Positions 16,235-24,136 of a stretch of DNA of 31,854 nt are shown piece by piece. How positions within the stretch are numbered: position 1 is the stretch's first letter; each line of letters opens with the position of its first letter. A program made the position numbers and the translations under genes. The DNA comes from Deltaproteobacteria bacterium. GTDB taxonomy: Bacteria; Desulfobacterota; DSM-4660; Desulfatiglandales; B25-G16. The stretch covers positions 1 to 31,854 of the forward strand of contig JAFDHR010000009.1 of NCBI GenBank assembly GCA_019308645.1. The letters are read 5' to 3'. The notes beneath the pieces are model-generated. The model did not search any database. It was not told where the DNA came from and saw only the letters and a program-made list of their open reading frames with translations.

Positions 16235-17455
16235 ATGTTTGAACATGAGGTTAATCTTGACAACATAAAGAAGGCTACGTTTGTTGTGGCAATACCATCT
16301 TACAACGAGGCAGACTCCATTGCCTTTCCCGTGCAACAGGCAGATCAAGGAATACAGTCGTTCTTTGGAGATATAGATTCGGTTATTATAAACTGCGATA
16401 ACAACTCTGATGATGGCACAAAAGAAATATTTCTGGGCATAAAAACTGCTACACCAAAGATATACATATCAACAGAACCTGGTGTTAAAGGGAAAGGGAG
16501 AAACTTCAAAAATCTCTTTCAAAAGATTGTTGATCTCGAGGCCGAAGGTGTGGTGGTAGTTGATGCTGATTTAAAGAGTATAACGCCAAAGTGGATAAAA
16601 CATTTAGGAGAACCCCTCTTTCAGGATTTTGGCTATGTCGCCCCCCTTTATGTGCGACATAAATATGATGGGACCATAACAAACTCTATTGCGTATCCTT
16701 TGACACGCTCTCTCTATGGCAGAAGGGTTAGACAACCTATAGGTGGTGACTTTGGCTTTTGTGGAAAATTGGCCCAAATCTACCTTGAAAGTGATACCTG
16801 GTCAGATGCTATAGCAAATTTTGGCATTGACATCTGGATGACCACCCTTGCCATGAATGAAAACATCCCCATTTGTCAGGCCTTTATGGGTAGGCCCAAG
16901 ATTCATCGAGCCAAGGATCCGGGCGCAGATCTTGGACCCATGTTCAGGCAGGTGGTAGGAACTATTTTTCGTATGATGATAAAATTTTATCCTTTCTGGA
17001 GCAATGTAAAATGGAGTAAGCCCACTTCAATCTTTGGTTTTGGCCTCGGAGAAACTGAAATGCCGCCACCTGTTAAGGTGAATAAGGAAATATTATTTCA
17101 GAAATTTCAGGATGGTTTTAATACCTGCAGTCACATTTGGGAGAAAATCCTCCAGAAAGAGAATGTGAATAAATTACAAGAAATAAGGAAAATGAATAAA
17201 GACCAGTTTGATTTTCCTACAAACCTCTGGATCAATGTTTTGATTGATTTTACTGTTGCCTACAGGGATAAACTGTGGGTAGAAGATGAACTTTTAGATT
17301 CCCTTATCCCTATATATTTAGGCAAAACCCTTTCTTATGTGAAAAAAACAGAGCGAATGTCCATAAGGGATTCAGAAGATTTTATTGAAGATGAGTGCAT
17401 CCAGTTTGAGGCAGCCAAGAGGCTTTTAATGAAGCGTTGGGATGGGGAAGAGTAA
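16235..17455 (+). CDS. GT-A glycosyltransferase, mannosylglycerate/glucosylglycerate synthase-like
   Basis: A 406-residue GT-A fold glycosyltransferase. FVVAIPSYNEADSI opens the nucleotide-binding domain; the metal-binding DxD is D110-A-D112 (VVVDADLKS); then come KGKGRN, PIGGDFGF and GIDIWMTTLAM. The combination Q-P-I-G-G-D with a downstream G-I-D-x-W resembles mannosylglycerate synthase (QPLGGE, WGID), which uses GDP-mannose and D-glycerate to make a compatible solute. Products other than mannosylglycerate, such as glucosylglycerate, are possible. No signal peptide or clear membrane helix, so cytoplasmic. GGAGAG lies about 8 nt before the ATG. Co-directional with hbd (25 bp) and a receiver protein (46 bp), probably one transcript. 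Sugar and acceptor are unproven. Confidence 0.75.
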   Translation: MFEHEVNLDNIKKATFVVAIPSYNEADSIAFPVQQADQGIQSFFGDIDSVIINCDNNSDDGTKEIFLGIKTATPKIYISTEPGVKGKGRNFKNLFQKIVDLEAEGVVVVDADLKSITPKWIKHLGEPLFQDFGYVAPLYVRHKYDGTITNSIAYPLTRSLYGRRVRQPIGGDFGFCGKLAQIYLESDTWSDAIANFGIDIWMTTLAMNENIPICQAFMGRPKIHRAKDPGADLGPMFRQVVGTIFRMMIKFYPFWSNVKWSKPTSIFGFGLGETEMPPPVKVNKEILFQKFQDGFNTCSHIWEKILQKENVNKLQEIRKMNKDQFDFPTNLWINVLIDFTVAYRDKLWVEDELLDSLIPIYLGKTLSYVKKTERMSIRDSEDFIEDECIQFEAAKRLLMKRWDGEE

Positions 17456-17501
17456 GCCTATTTAGTTTTTAGTCAATTTTTATTGTGAGGGGAGATTACC
17501 T

Positions 17502-17864
17502 ATGGCCAAGATATTAGTTGTTGATGATGAAGAACATATCAGATTGCTTTACTCTGAGGAGTTAAGTGAGGCCGGTTATGAGGTTATCACAGCCGCAGAT
17601 GGATATGAATTGACAGAGAGAATAGAAAAAGAAAAACCTGATCTAATTATACTGGATATAAAGATGATTGACTACAATGGTCTTGATCTTTTACAGGATA
17701 TTAGGAATAGATTTTATAACTTACCGGTCATACTGTGTACTGCCTACGATACCTTTAAAGAAGACATTAAATCTATTGCTGCGGATTTCTATGTAATTAA
17801 ATCTTTTGATTTAACTGAACTTAAGAAAAAGATAGCAATGGCTTTAGAGGCACATATACCTTAG
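17502..17864 (+). CDS. Single-domain response regulator (CheY-like receiver)
   Basis: A 120-residue receiver domain without an output domain. The acidic pair D8/D9, the phosphorylation site D52 (IILDIKM), T80 (ILCTAYD) and K100 (YVIKSFD) are all present, so it should be phosphorylated. GGGGAGA lies 6 nt before the ATG. Such short regulators either interact with other proteins or relay phosphate. No histidine kinase is in the window. It is downstream of the glycosyltransferase on the same strand and convergent with lptG, with only 15 bp between the two stop codons and no visible terminator hairpin. Confidence 0.95.
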   Translation: MAKILVVDDEEHIRLLYSEELSEAGYEVITAADGYELTERIEKEKPDLIILDIKMIDYNGLDLLQDIRNRFYNLPVILCTAYDTFKEDIKSIAADFYVIKSFDLTELKKKIAMALEAHIP

Positions 17865-17879
17865 TCTTAATATTCCTCC

Positions 17880-18956
17880 TCAACTTTCTTCTGCCAGTAT
17901 AAGATAAATCCCGAAGAGTAAAAAAAGAAGGTTTGCAAGCCATGCGCCTAAAACTGGGGGCAAGGCCCCTGATAGGGCCAGAGATCTGGATAGGCCAAAT
18001 GTGAGCAGATAGAGAAAACTGATGCCTATGCCAATAGTAATACCAAAAGGAATCCCACCTTTTTTCTTTCTCAAGCCCAGCGGAATTCCTATCAATGTGA
18101 GTACCAGTGATATGAAGGGAAAGGCTATTTTATTGTGGAGCTCTACCTGGCTTCTGGTTGAATCATAACCCTCCGCCCTTATTTTTCTCGTATACTTCTT
18201 TAGCTCCCAAAAACTCATCTCTTCTGGAGCCTTCATGGTTCTCTCAAAATTTTGAGGAGTTTCAGGAAGCTGTATTGTATGATTGCGAAACTTCGCTGTT
18301 TTTCTTGACCCATCAGGTTCAATTTTTTGAATAAGCCCATCATTAAGATACCATATGCCCTTAACCCATTTGGCCTTTCTTGCATCGATTCTTTTGCGTA
18401 ATGTGAAGTTATTATCAAAGAAAAAGATTGAAAGGCCTTCTATTATATTCTTTCTACTGTCGTATGACCGAATTTGATAAATGGTGCCCTTGCCCCTATA
18501 CCAGAGTTGGGACAACTTATAGGCTCCTTGTGGATTCTTTCTTTCAACCTGTGTTTTCCATATATTATTAGCCACGGAGCTTGTGATAGGGACAACAGAC
18601 TCAGAGAGAAAAAAGGAGCCAACTCCAATAAAAATAGCAATTACTACCAAAGGATAAAAGAGACGAAACAGGCTTATCCCACAATTTTTTATCGCCAATA
18701 TCTCATTGTGTTTATTCATTATGCCTAATGTGAGCATAACAGAGATGAGGACTGATACCGGGATCATCTGCTGGACAACAAAGGGTATCTTATAGACAAA
18801 AAACGAAAGGGCCACCTTTAGAGGGACATGAGCCTCTATGAAATTGTCTATTTTTCCAAAGAATTCTATTACAAGGTAGATTAGTAAAAAGGTAATCAAG
18901 GAGATAACAAAGAAAGTAAAGAACTCTTTATAAAGATACCGTGAAATTATTTTCAT
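17880..18956 (-). CDS. lptG: LPS export ABC transporter permease LptG
   Basis: A 358-residue YjgP/YjgQ-family permease: membrane helices near residues 10-32, 50-75, 95-118 and three more at the C-terminus (ISLVLTLIGIPLGL; GISFLYLLTFGLS; WLANLLFLLFGIYLI), with a large periplasmic beta-jellyroll between. The C-terminal PPVLGAWLANLLF fits LptG better than LptF. With LptF and LptB2 it extracts LPS from the inner membrane. The ATG at 18956 (MKIISRYLYKEFF) is chosen because it begins at the conserved N-terminus; a longer frame to 18998 runs into a repeat. No good ribosome site. LptF is usually next to LptG, but here the upstream neighbour is thrC beyond a foldback element. Confidence 0.93.
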   Translation of the reverse strand: MKIISRYLYKEFFTFFVISLITFLLIYLVIEFFGKIDNFIEAHVPLKVALSFFVYKIPFVVQQMIPVSVLISVMLTLGIMNKHNEILAIKNCGISLFRLFYPLVVIAIFIGVGSFFLSESVVPITSSVANNIWKTQVERKNPQGAYKLSQLWYRGKGTIYQIRSYDSRKNIIEGLSIFFFDNNFTLRKRIDARKAKWVKGIWYLNDGLIQKIEPDGSRKTAKFRNHTIQLPETPQNFERTMKAPEEMSFWELKKYTRKIRAEGYDSTRSQVELHNKIAFPFISLVLTLIGIPLGLRKKKGGIPFGITIGIGISFLYLLTFGLSRSLALSGALPPVLGAWLANLLFLLFGIYLILAEES

Positions 18957-18979
18957 TTTTATATTATCTTTTTTATATA

Positions 18980-19135
18980 AGTTTAGCCACCAAGGCACGA
19001 AGACACGAAGGAATGATTAAGTTTCTTATTATAAATCATATTCACCCTGTTAAATAGGGTTCCCTCCGGGAAATTTAACAGGGTTCAAAGAATTATATAA
19101 TAATCTTGGGGCCTTAGTGTCTTTGTGGCTAAACT
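18980..19135. repeat. MITE-like foldback element with AGTTTAGCCAC termini between thrC and lptG
   Basis: A 156-bp element whose ends are inverted copies: AGTTTAGCCAC at 18980-18990 and GTGGCTAAACT at 19125-19135. The imperfect match continues through the AAGGCACGAAGACAC / GTGTCTTTG region. In the middle is a second, perfect 11-bp stem CCCTGTTAAAT (19045-19055) and ATTTAACAGGG (19073-19083). It fills the whole space from 1 bp beyond the thrC stop to 23 bp before the lptG start, so any shared transcript must run through it. Related termini occur at 4119-4285. Confidence 0.8.
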
Positions 19136-19136
19136 A

Positions 19137-20639
19137 TTATCTTTTCTTTAGATGCAAAATTCCGGCAATTTTTGCTGCCGTTGCTTTAATAAAGAGATCA
19201 AGTTTTTCCGTCTGGATAGGCTCTCCAGCCTGCGGTAGGCTTCTGAGATCATCTGGCTGGACCAAGACAGGAATATTTTTAAATTCTTTTTTGGGCTTGA
19301 CCTCAAATTCAGGTGGAAATCTATCAGAAAGATACATTTCCTGAAAGGAAGAGAATTTAAGGGCATGGGCCGTGGCAGTAAGTATACCTGTTTCTCCTTT
19401 GGAGATAAGACATCCACCTATGGCCTTCATAAAACCAGCCATAGACTCGCCTCCTTGGGTACAGGCAATATGACCATTTCTGTTTGCTATTACCATAGCA
19501 TCCATTATCTCCTGTTCAGTTACCTGAATAACGAATATTCTTTTTTGACCGGCTGCCTGATTATACTCACGAACTAAATCAATTACACGTGGCATAGAAA
19601 CAGGGTTTCCGATCATGGCTGCCTGGGCTACACTTGCTTTTACAGTAACCGGCTCAAATTGCTGTTTGGAAGGCTCATCCTCTAAGTAATAGCGGTATAC
19701 AGGATCAGCATGATCTGACTGGACACCGATAATCTTTGGTAATTCAGTAATGATATTGGCCTTTAAAAATTTTAAGAATCCACTCATAATTGCAGTGATA
19801 TTGCCTGCATTGCCAATCGGAACAACTACAACCTTATCAGCCACCAGGTAGTCAAAGTCTTGGGCTATTTCAAAGGCGAATGTTTCTTGTCCCAGGATTC
19901 TCCAGCTGTTTTTGGAATTTAAAAGGGCAACATTATAATTTTCACTTAACTCTTCTACCACCTTCATACAGTCATCAAAGACGCCGGGCATCTCTAAAAC
20001 CGTTGCTCCATTTCCAAGGGGCTGTAAAAGCTGCTGCATTGTAACCTTCCCTTTTGGGAGAAGTACTACCGACCTTATAAAATCAGTGAGATATGCTGAA
20101 TAGAGTGCACCTGAGGCGGAGGTATCACCAGTAGAGGCGCATATAGTTAATAAATCTTTTATATTGTTATTTTTTGCAAAGTAATTTAAAAAACTTAGCG
20201 CACAGGCCATTCCTCTATCTTTAAACGATAGGCTCGGATTCAGTCCTTCATTTTTAAAATAGAATGGTCCGCCTATGTCGGATTCGAGAGTTTGGTTGGC
20301 CATAACCATGGGTGTATGTGCTTCTCCGAGATATAGTATGAATTCCAATGGGATAATGGGGGCAATGAACTCATAGTAGCAGAAAATACCCTTAAGAGGG
20401 TTAAAATTAAGCATCCTCCTATAGTCAAAGATTCGTCTCCATAAATCACCATTTCTCCCTTGTATTTCTTCTTCTCCCTTGTGATGAAGCATTAATAACC
20501 CGCCACAAGATGGGCAGGTATAAAGAAGTTGATCAATATCAAATTCACGCTTGCATTCAATACACCTGTAAAACATCCTGCCTGACGGTTCAGGTATAAG
20601 ATATTTTCTGATATCCTCTGGAAATTCATTCAACTTCAT
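19137..20639 (-). CDS. thrC: Threonine synthase
   Basis: A 500-residue PLP enzyme of the fold II family. A zinc-ribbon-like N-terminus has C26-x2-C29 and C42-x2-C45 (YRCIECKREF, YTCPSCGG). The PLP lysine is K140 in NPSLSFKDRGMA, followed by CASTGDTSASGA and the phosphate-binding loop PIGNAGNITA. It converts O-phosphohomoserine to threonine. The length matches the longer threonine synthases with an extended N-terminus. The ATG at 20639 has TAGGAGA about 5 nt upstream. With ThrH in the same window it makes the last two steps of threonine formation. Both flanks are foldback elements (20701-21008 and 18980-19135). Confidence 0.96.
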   Translation of the reverse strand: MKLNEFPEDIRKYLIPEPSGRMFYRCIECKREFDIDQLLYTCPSCGGLLMLHHKGEEEIQGRNGDLWRRIFDYRRMLNFNPLKGIFCYYEFIAPIIPLEFILYLGEAHTPMVMANQTLESDIGGPFYFKNEGLNPSLSFKDRGMACALSFLNYFAKNNNIKDLLTICASTGDTSASGALYSAYLTDFIRSVVLLPKGKVTMQQLLQPLGNGATVLEMPGVFDDCMKVVEELSENYNVALLNSKNSWRILGQETFAFEIAQDFDYLVADKVVVVPIGNAGNITAIMSGFLKFLKANIITELPKIIGVQSDHADPVYRYYLEDEPSKQQFEPVTVKASVAQAAMIGNPVSMPRVIDLVREYNQAAGQKRIFVIQVTEQEIMDAMVIANRNGHIACTQGGESMAGFMKAIGGCLISKGETGILTATAHALKFSSFQEMYLSDRFPPEFEVKPKKEFKNIPVLVQPDDLRSLPQAGEPIQTEKLDLFIKATAAKIAGILHLKKR

Positions 20640-20700
20640 TCAAATCTCCTATAAGACGTTCACTGTTCACCGTTCATCCGGCAGCGGAGCAACGAACAAC

Positions 20701-21008
20701 AAACTTTGTAACTTATCAAAAACTTCGGGTTCAGCTCCTTAAAGCATTACCAGTTTGTTAGTTCCCCTCTAAGAGGATGGGGCTTTTCTGAAGGAATGGC
20801 GGGAGGCCGCTGTATTTTCGCGATTTATCTATGGGGGAACCCGCAGTCCCGTCTATTGGACGGGAAATGCGGAGGGGGCAGAACTCCCCCGTAGATAAGT
20901 CGTTGAAAATACCAGGCCGGGAGCCTCTGAACTGAAGAAAAGTCCCATCCTCGCAAGTATTGATATAGGTCCCATTACCCGAAGTTATTGAGAAGTTACC
21001 AAACTTCA
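20701..21008. repeat. Long foldback element (about 300 bp) between pcm and thrC
   Basis: This gap folds back on itself in nested, collinear stems: ends 20708-20730 with 20977-21000; GAGGATGGGGCTTTTCT (20773-20789) with 20936-20952; GTATTTTC (20812-20819) with 20905-20912; CGATTTATCTATGGGGG (20821-20837) with 20886-20902; CCGCA with TGCGG; and an apical hairpin CCCGTC-tattg-GACGGG (20848-20864). In the two 17-bp stems all three non-Watson-Crick positions are G-U in plus-strand RNA and would be A-C on the other strand. No protein is encoded. It may be a MITE, or the source of a structured RNA. Between it and thrC (20650-20700) is a short fragment of GTTCACTGTTCACCGTTC words as in the A-D repeats. 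Confidence 0.75.
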
Positions 21009-21018
21009 GGCACTTCCC

Positions 21019-21666
21019 TTAATCCGACCAACCGTGGGCACCAATGAGATTAACAAAACGGCATCCCCCTAAACTCTTTTGCTCTAAATCTTTTCCCCTT
21101 CTGATAACCTTAATCAGTTCTTGGCTGTATCTGTCACCAACCGGGATAATCATTCGCCCATTATCTGCCAGCTGATCTATAAGGGGCTTTGCTATATGTG
21201 GGGCACCAGCCGTTACCATGATAGCATCAAACGGGGCATATTCTTTCCAGCCCAGGGTTCCATCAAAGGCCTTAAAAAGGATATTATCATATCCCAGCTG
21301 AGACAGTAGTTTTCTTGCGTTTCCCAGTAATGATTTGATTCTCTCAATAGTATACACCCTGCTCGACAATTCAGCCAGAATTGCTGTCTGATAGCCAGAA
21401 CCTGTTCCTATCTCTAAGGTGTTCTCGTTTCTCTTCAGCTCCAATGCCTCTGTCATGAGTGCTACAATATAAGGCTGTGATATAGTCTGTTTCTCACCTA
21501 TAGGAACTGGGTGATCATTATATGCTTCTCCATACAGGGCATCTTCAATAAAAAGATGCCTGGGAATTTTGCCCATAACCTGGAGCACTCTCTCATCTTT
21601 TATGCCACGGGTGACGAGCTGATTTTTTACCATTCTTTCTCTTGAAAGATTAAAATCATGAGACAT
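21019..21666 (-). CDS. pcm: Protein-L-isoaspartate O-methyltransferase
   Basis: A 215-residue SAM-dependent methyltransferase of the PCMT family. The N-terminal MVKNQLVTRGIKDERVLQVM and PRHLF are family signatures, followed by the YNDHPVPIGEKQTISQPYIVA active-site loop in pieces, SAM motif I as LEIGTGSGYQTAIL and the post-motif PFDAIMVTAGAP. It methylates isoaspartyl residues in aged proteins to start their repair. The start ATG at 21666 is preceded by GAGGAG about 12 nt away. It lies upstream of the foldback element and thrC on the same strand; fadJ ends 47 bp upstream of it. Confidence 0.96.
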   Translation of the reverse strand: MSHDFNLSRERMVKNQLVTRGIKDERVLQVMGKIPRHLFIEDALYGEAYNDHPVPIGEKQTISQPYIVALMTEALELKRNENTLEIGTGSGYQTAILAELSSRVYTIERIKSLLGNARKLLSQLGYDNILFKAFDGTLGWKEYAPFDAIMVTAGAPHIAKPLIDQLADNGRMIIPVGDRYSQELIKVIRRGKDLEQKSLGGCRFVNLIGAHGWSD

Positions 21667-21713
21667 ACAGCGTTATCACTCCTCTATTCTCTCGCATTTC
21701 CATAAGGTGCCTG

Positions 21714-23807
21714 TTAAATCAGCCCTCTGTCCACACCACAAGCAATTAATCTCTCAAACTCCTTGGCAGGCTTGAAAAATGAAAGGCCGTATTTTTCATA
21801 CATTGTCTGTATTCTCCCCTGGGTTGTTCGTACGCCCTTCTGGCTCACATAGCGGGCAGGCCCGTGCCAGCAATCGGGGAACCCGATCCCCAATATGGCT
21901 CCAATATCCATACTAAAATAATCTCGCACAACGCCCTCATCCAGACAAAGAAAGGCCTGGTTTACCATGGCAAGTAAAAGCATCTCTTTTACCTCATCCC
22001 TTTCAGGAGTTGGAAGGGATTTGTTGCGAACAATAAATTCCAAGGCCGATGTATCAGGCTTTAGGCCGTCTTTATAAAAGCAGGGTTTGCCAGCACCTGT
22101 ATATCCCGCCTCATACATCTTGATAAGAGTCTCTGGCACCGGCAACAGATCAGGCATTCTGGATTCCATAAAAAGGCCTGCATGGTATACCACATTTCCA
22201 CCCGCAGTGCCATACACATGCAGGGGTCCCTGAGGAAAACCTGCCTCAAGTGCCAGGCGGTCTATTTCCCATGGATCGAGTCCCATTTCTGCCAGATAAA
22301 AACCAGTCATCACAAACACACCAAAGGTGCGGCTGGTATAAAACCCAGGCCCATCACCCACGATGATGCAGGTCTTTCCCTGTTGACGACCAGAAATCAC
22401 CGCAGTAGCAAGCGCTGTCTCAGATGTTTTAGGACCCTGAATTACCTCCAAAAGCGGCATTAACGGTACGGGCGAAAAGTAGTGCATCCCAACTACCTGT
22501 TCTGGCCGATATGAGAGTGCTGAAATTTCCTCCATGGGTATGGTAGAGGTATTGGAGGCAAAAATGATATCAGCATTGACATCCTGTACCTGTTTGAGAG
22601 TCTTTTGCTTTAGATCCAAATCCTCAAACACCGCCTCTATAACCAGGGGAGTGCTCTCGAGTTCTCCATAATCCTCCATTGGCCAAATGTTATTCATAGC
22701 TTGTTCTTTCCGCTCTGGGAGCCAACGGCCTTTTTTGACTAATAATTTCAAACTATTACCGATCTTTTCTCTCCCTGCCTGCGCTGTCTGTTTATCCACA
22801 TCAAAGAGCGCTACCTTTATACCATTATCAGCGCAGATCTGGGCTATCCCCTGTCCCATTAACCCGGCACCAATGATGGCTATCTCTGGTGCCGGTATGG
22901 CCTTTTTGCGATCAATCGTTGCTAATTTGGGAACAATGTTTGTTAAAGAAAAAAAGAGGTCAATCTTATTTTTGACATTGGGTTCGACAATTAATGGAGC
23001 GAAATGTTTCACCTCATTTCTGATAGCCTCCTCTAAGGGTAAGTCAAGACCCTCTTCAATGGCATCAATGGCTGCCTTGAAATACGGTTTCTCCGGGCAC
23101 ACAGTATAACGCCCACGGGCACTTTTAATAAGTGTCTGCTGTTCCTCTATACTCAACAGATTGGGTTCCTTCCACTCAGGATCATAGTTTCTGTTCACTA
23201 TACCTTTATTGTTCTCAATCCATTTTTCCACCTCGAAGAAAATCTCATCCCTTGAGACCATGGTCACTAACCCTGAGTGTGAGTAAGATTCCACAGGTAG
23301 AATCCTTCCACCCAGTATAATATCCAATGCGGTCTTGAGTCCCATGGCCCTTCTGAGAGTCTCAGGTCCGCCACCAGCAGGAAAGAGGCCAACATTAATC
23401 TCAGGAAACCCCAATTTTGATCCAGAGGTAGCAAATATATGATCACAGCCCCACAAAAGGACCTCAAAACCGCCTCCAAGAGCGGTTTGGCCCACCAGGA
23501 CAGCCACAACTGGAAAGGGGTTTTTAGCTAATGCCACCAGTGTCTCATGAAGTTTCAGGACAAGATGTTTTACATTAAGAGGTGACGGGTCCTTCATAAT
23601 CTCCATAAGGTTGGCCCCATCCAAAAAACTCTTTGCCTTTCCTGATGATAGAATAACGCCTTTCACCCTGTCTTTGTGAGCCCTTTCTGTAGCCTCTCCC
23701 AACTCTGTAATAAATTGCTCACCAATGGTATTAACAGGTCCAGCCGTATCAATCTCAAAAATTGCTATACCCTTTTCCCTATCGATTTTATATCTGAGCT
23801 CCTGCAT
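21714..23807 (-). CDS. FadJ-like bifunctional enoyl-CoA hydratase / 3-hydroxyacyl-CoA dehydrogenase
   Basis: A 697-residue fusion. Residues 1-~190 are a crotonase domain with the oxyanion-hole region SSGKAKSFLDGANL, ALGGGFEVLLWGCDHIFA and LGFPEINVGLFPAGGG, which keep the two glutamates used for hydration. Residues ~310-500 are the NAD domain with GAGLMGQGIAQICADNGI and SNTSTIPM, the catalytic histidine in VGMHYFSPVPLMPLLE, and DGPGFYTSR. The C-terminal domain carries GPARYVSQ. It performs hydration and oxidation of acyl-CoA in fatty-acid beta-oxidation. AAGGGG lies about 8 nt before the ATG. It is the last gene of the beta-oxidation block, 329 bp after the thiolase. FadB/FadJ type is clear; chain-length preference cannot be read. 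Confidence 0.94.
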   Translation of the reverse strand: MQELRYKIDREKGIAIFEIDTAGPVNTIGEQFITELGEATERAHKDRVKGVILSSGKAKSFLDGANLMEIMKDPSPLNVKHLVLKLHETLVALAKNPFPVVAVLVGQTALGGGFEVLLWGCDHIFATSGSKLGFPEINVGLFPAGGGPETLRRAMGLKTALDIILGGRILPVESYSHSGLVTMVSRDEIFFEVEKWIENNKGIVNRNYDPEWKEPNLLSIEEQQTLIKSARGRYTVCPEKPYFKAAIDAIEEGLDLPLEEAIRNEVKHFAPLIVEPNVKNKIDLFFSLTNIVPKLATIDRKKAIPAPEIAIIGAGLMGQGIAQICADNGIKVALFDVDKQTAQAGREKIGNSLKLLVKKGRWLPERKEQAMNNIWPMEDYGELESTPLVIEAVFEDLDLKQKTLKQVQDVNADIIFASNTSTIPMEEISALSYRPEQVVGMHYFSPVPLMPLLEVIQGPKTSETALATAVISGRQQGKTCIIVGDGPGFYTSRTFGVFVMTGFYLAEMGLDPWEIDRLALEAGFPQGPLHVYGTAGGNVVYHAGLFMESRMPDLLPVPETLIKMYEAGYTGAGKPCFYKDGLKPDTSALEFIVRNKSLPTPERDEVKEMLLLAMVNQAFLCLDEGVVRDYFSMDIGAILGIGFPDCWHGPARYVSQKGVRTTQGRIQTMYEKYGLSFFKPAKEFERLIACGVDRGLI

Positions 23808-23857
23808 GTTTTCATTCCCCTTGGATTTTGTTAGCTACCTATTTAAATTAGGCCGCA

Positions 23858-23885
23858 GACCCGCCTGCCAGCCGTCGGGCAGGTC
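23858..23885. repeat. GC-rich palindrome between thiolase and fadJ
   Basis: A 28-bp sequence that starts GACCCGCCTGCC and ends GGGCAGGTC and can form a hairpin. It belongs to the same CCCGCCTGCC/GGCAGG family as the copies at 4223, 7645 and 14910. The 329-bp gap (23808-24136) also holds a near-perfect tandem of the 10-mer AATCTGCGT(T) at 24031-24050 and no gene. Confidence 0.65.
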
Positions 23886-24136
23886 TTCACCTTGGCCCAG
23901 ACCTGGCATGCAAGGATTAGTGATAAAGCCAAGCTCTGGCGTTAATACTAAAGCAGGCTTATGTCTCTGCTATGTCGCGCCAGGGGGGGCAGATATATAC
24001 AGATAATAATTTTTTATTTCTTAATCCGAAAAATCTGCGTTAATCTGCGTCCAAAATTGGATTTCCTATACTATAAAGATAGTGATTCGTTTTACCAACA
24101 TATGTATAATACGTATTGCTGTGCCTCATGCATTTC

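Noticed and set aside
17865..17879. Bidirectional terminator between the receiver gene and lptG
   Set aside because: The 15-bp gap has no inverted repeat or T-run.
22687..23109. 140-codon open frame on the plus strand inside fadJ
   Set aside because: It is antisense to a clear FadJ protein, has no ribosome site and its translation resembles no protein; it is a codon-bias shadow.
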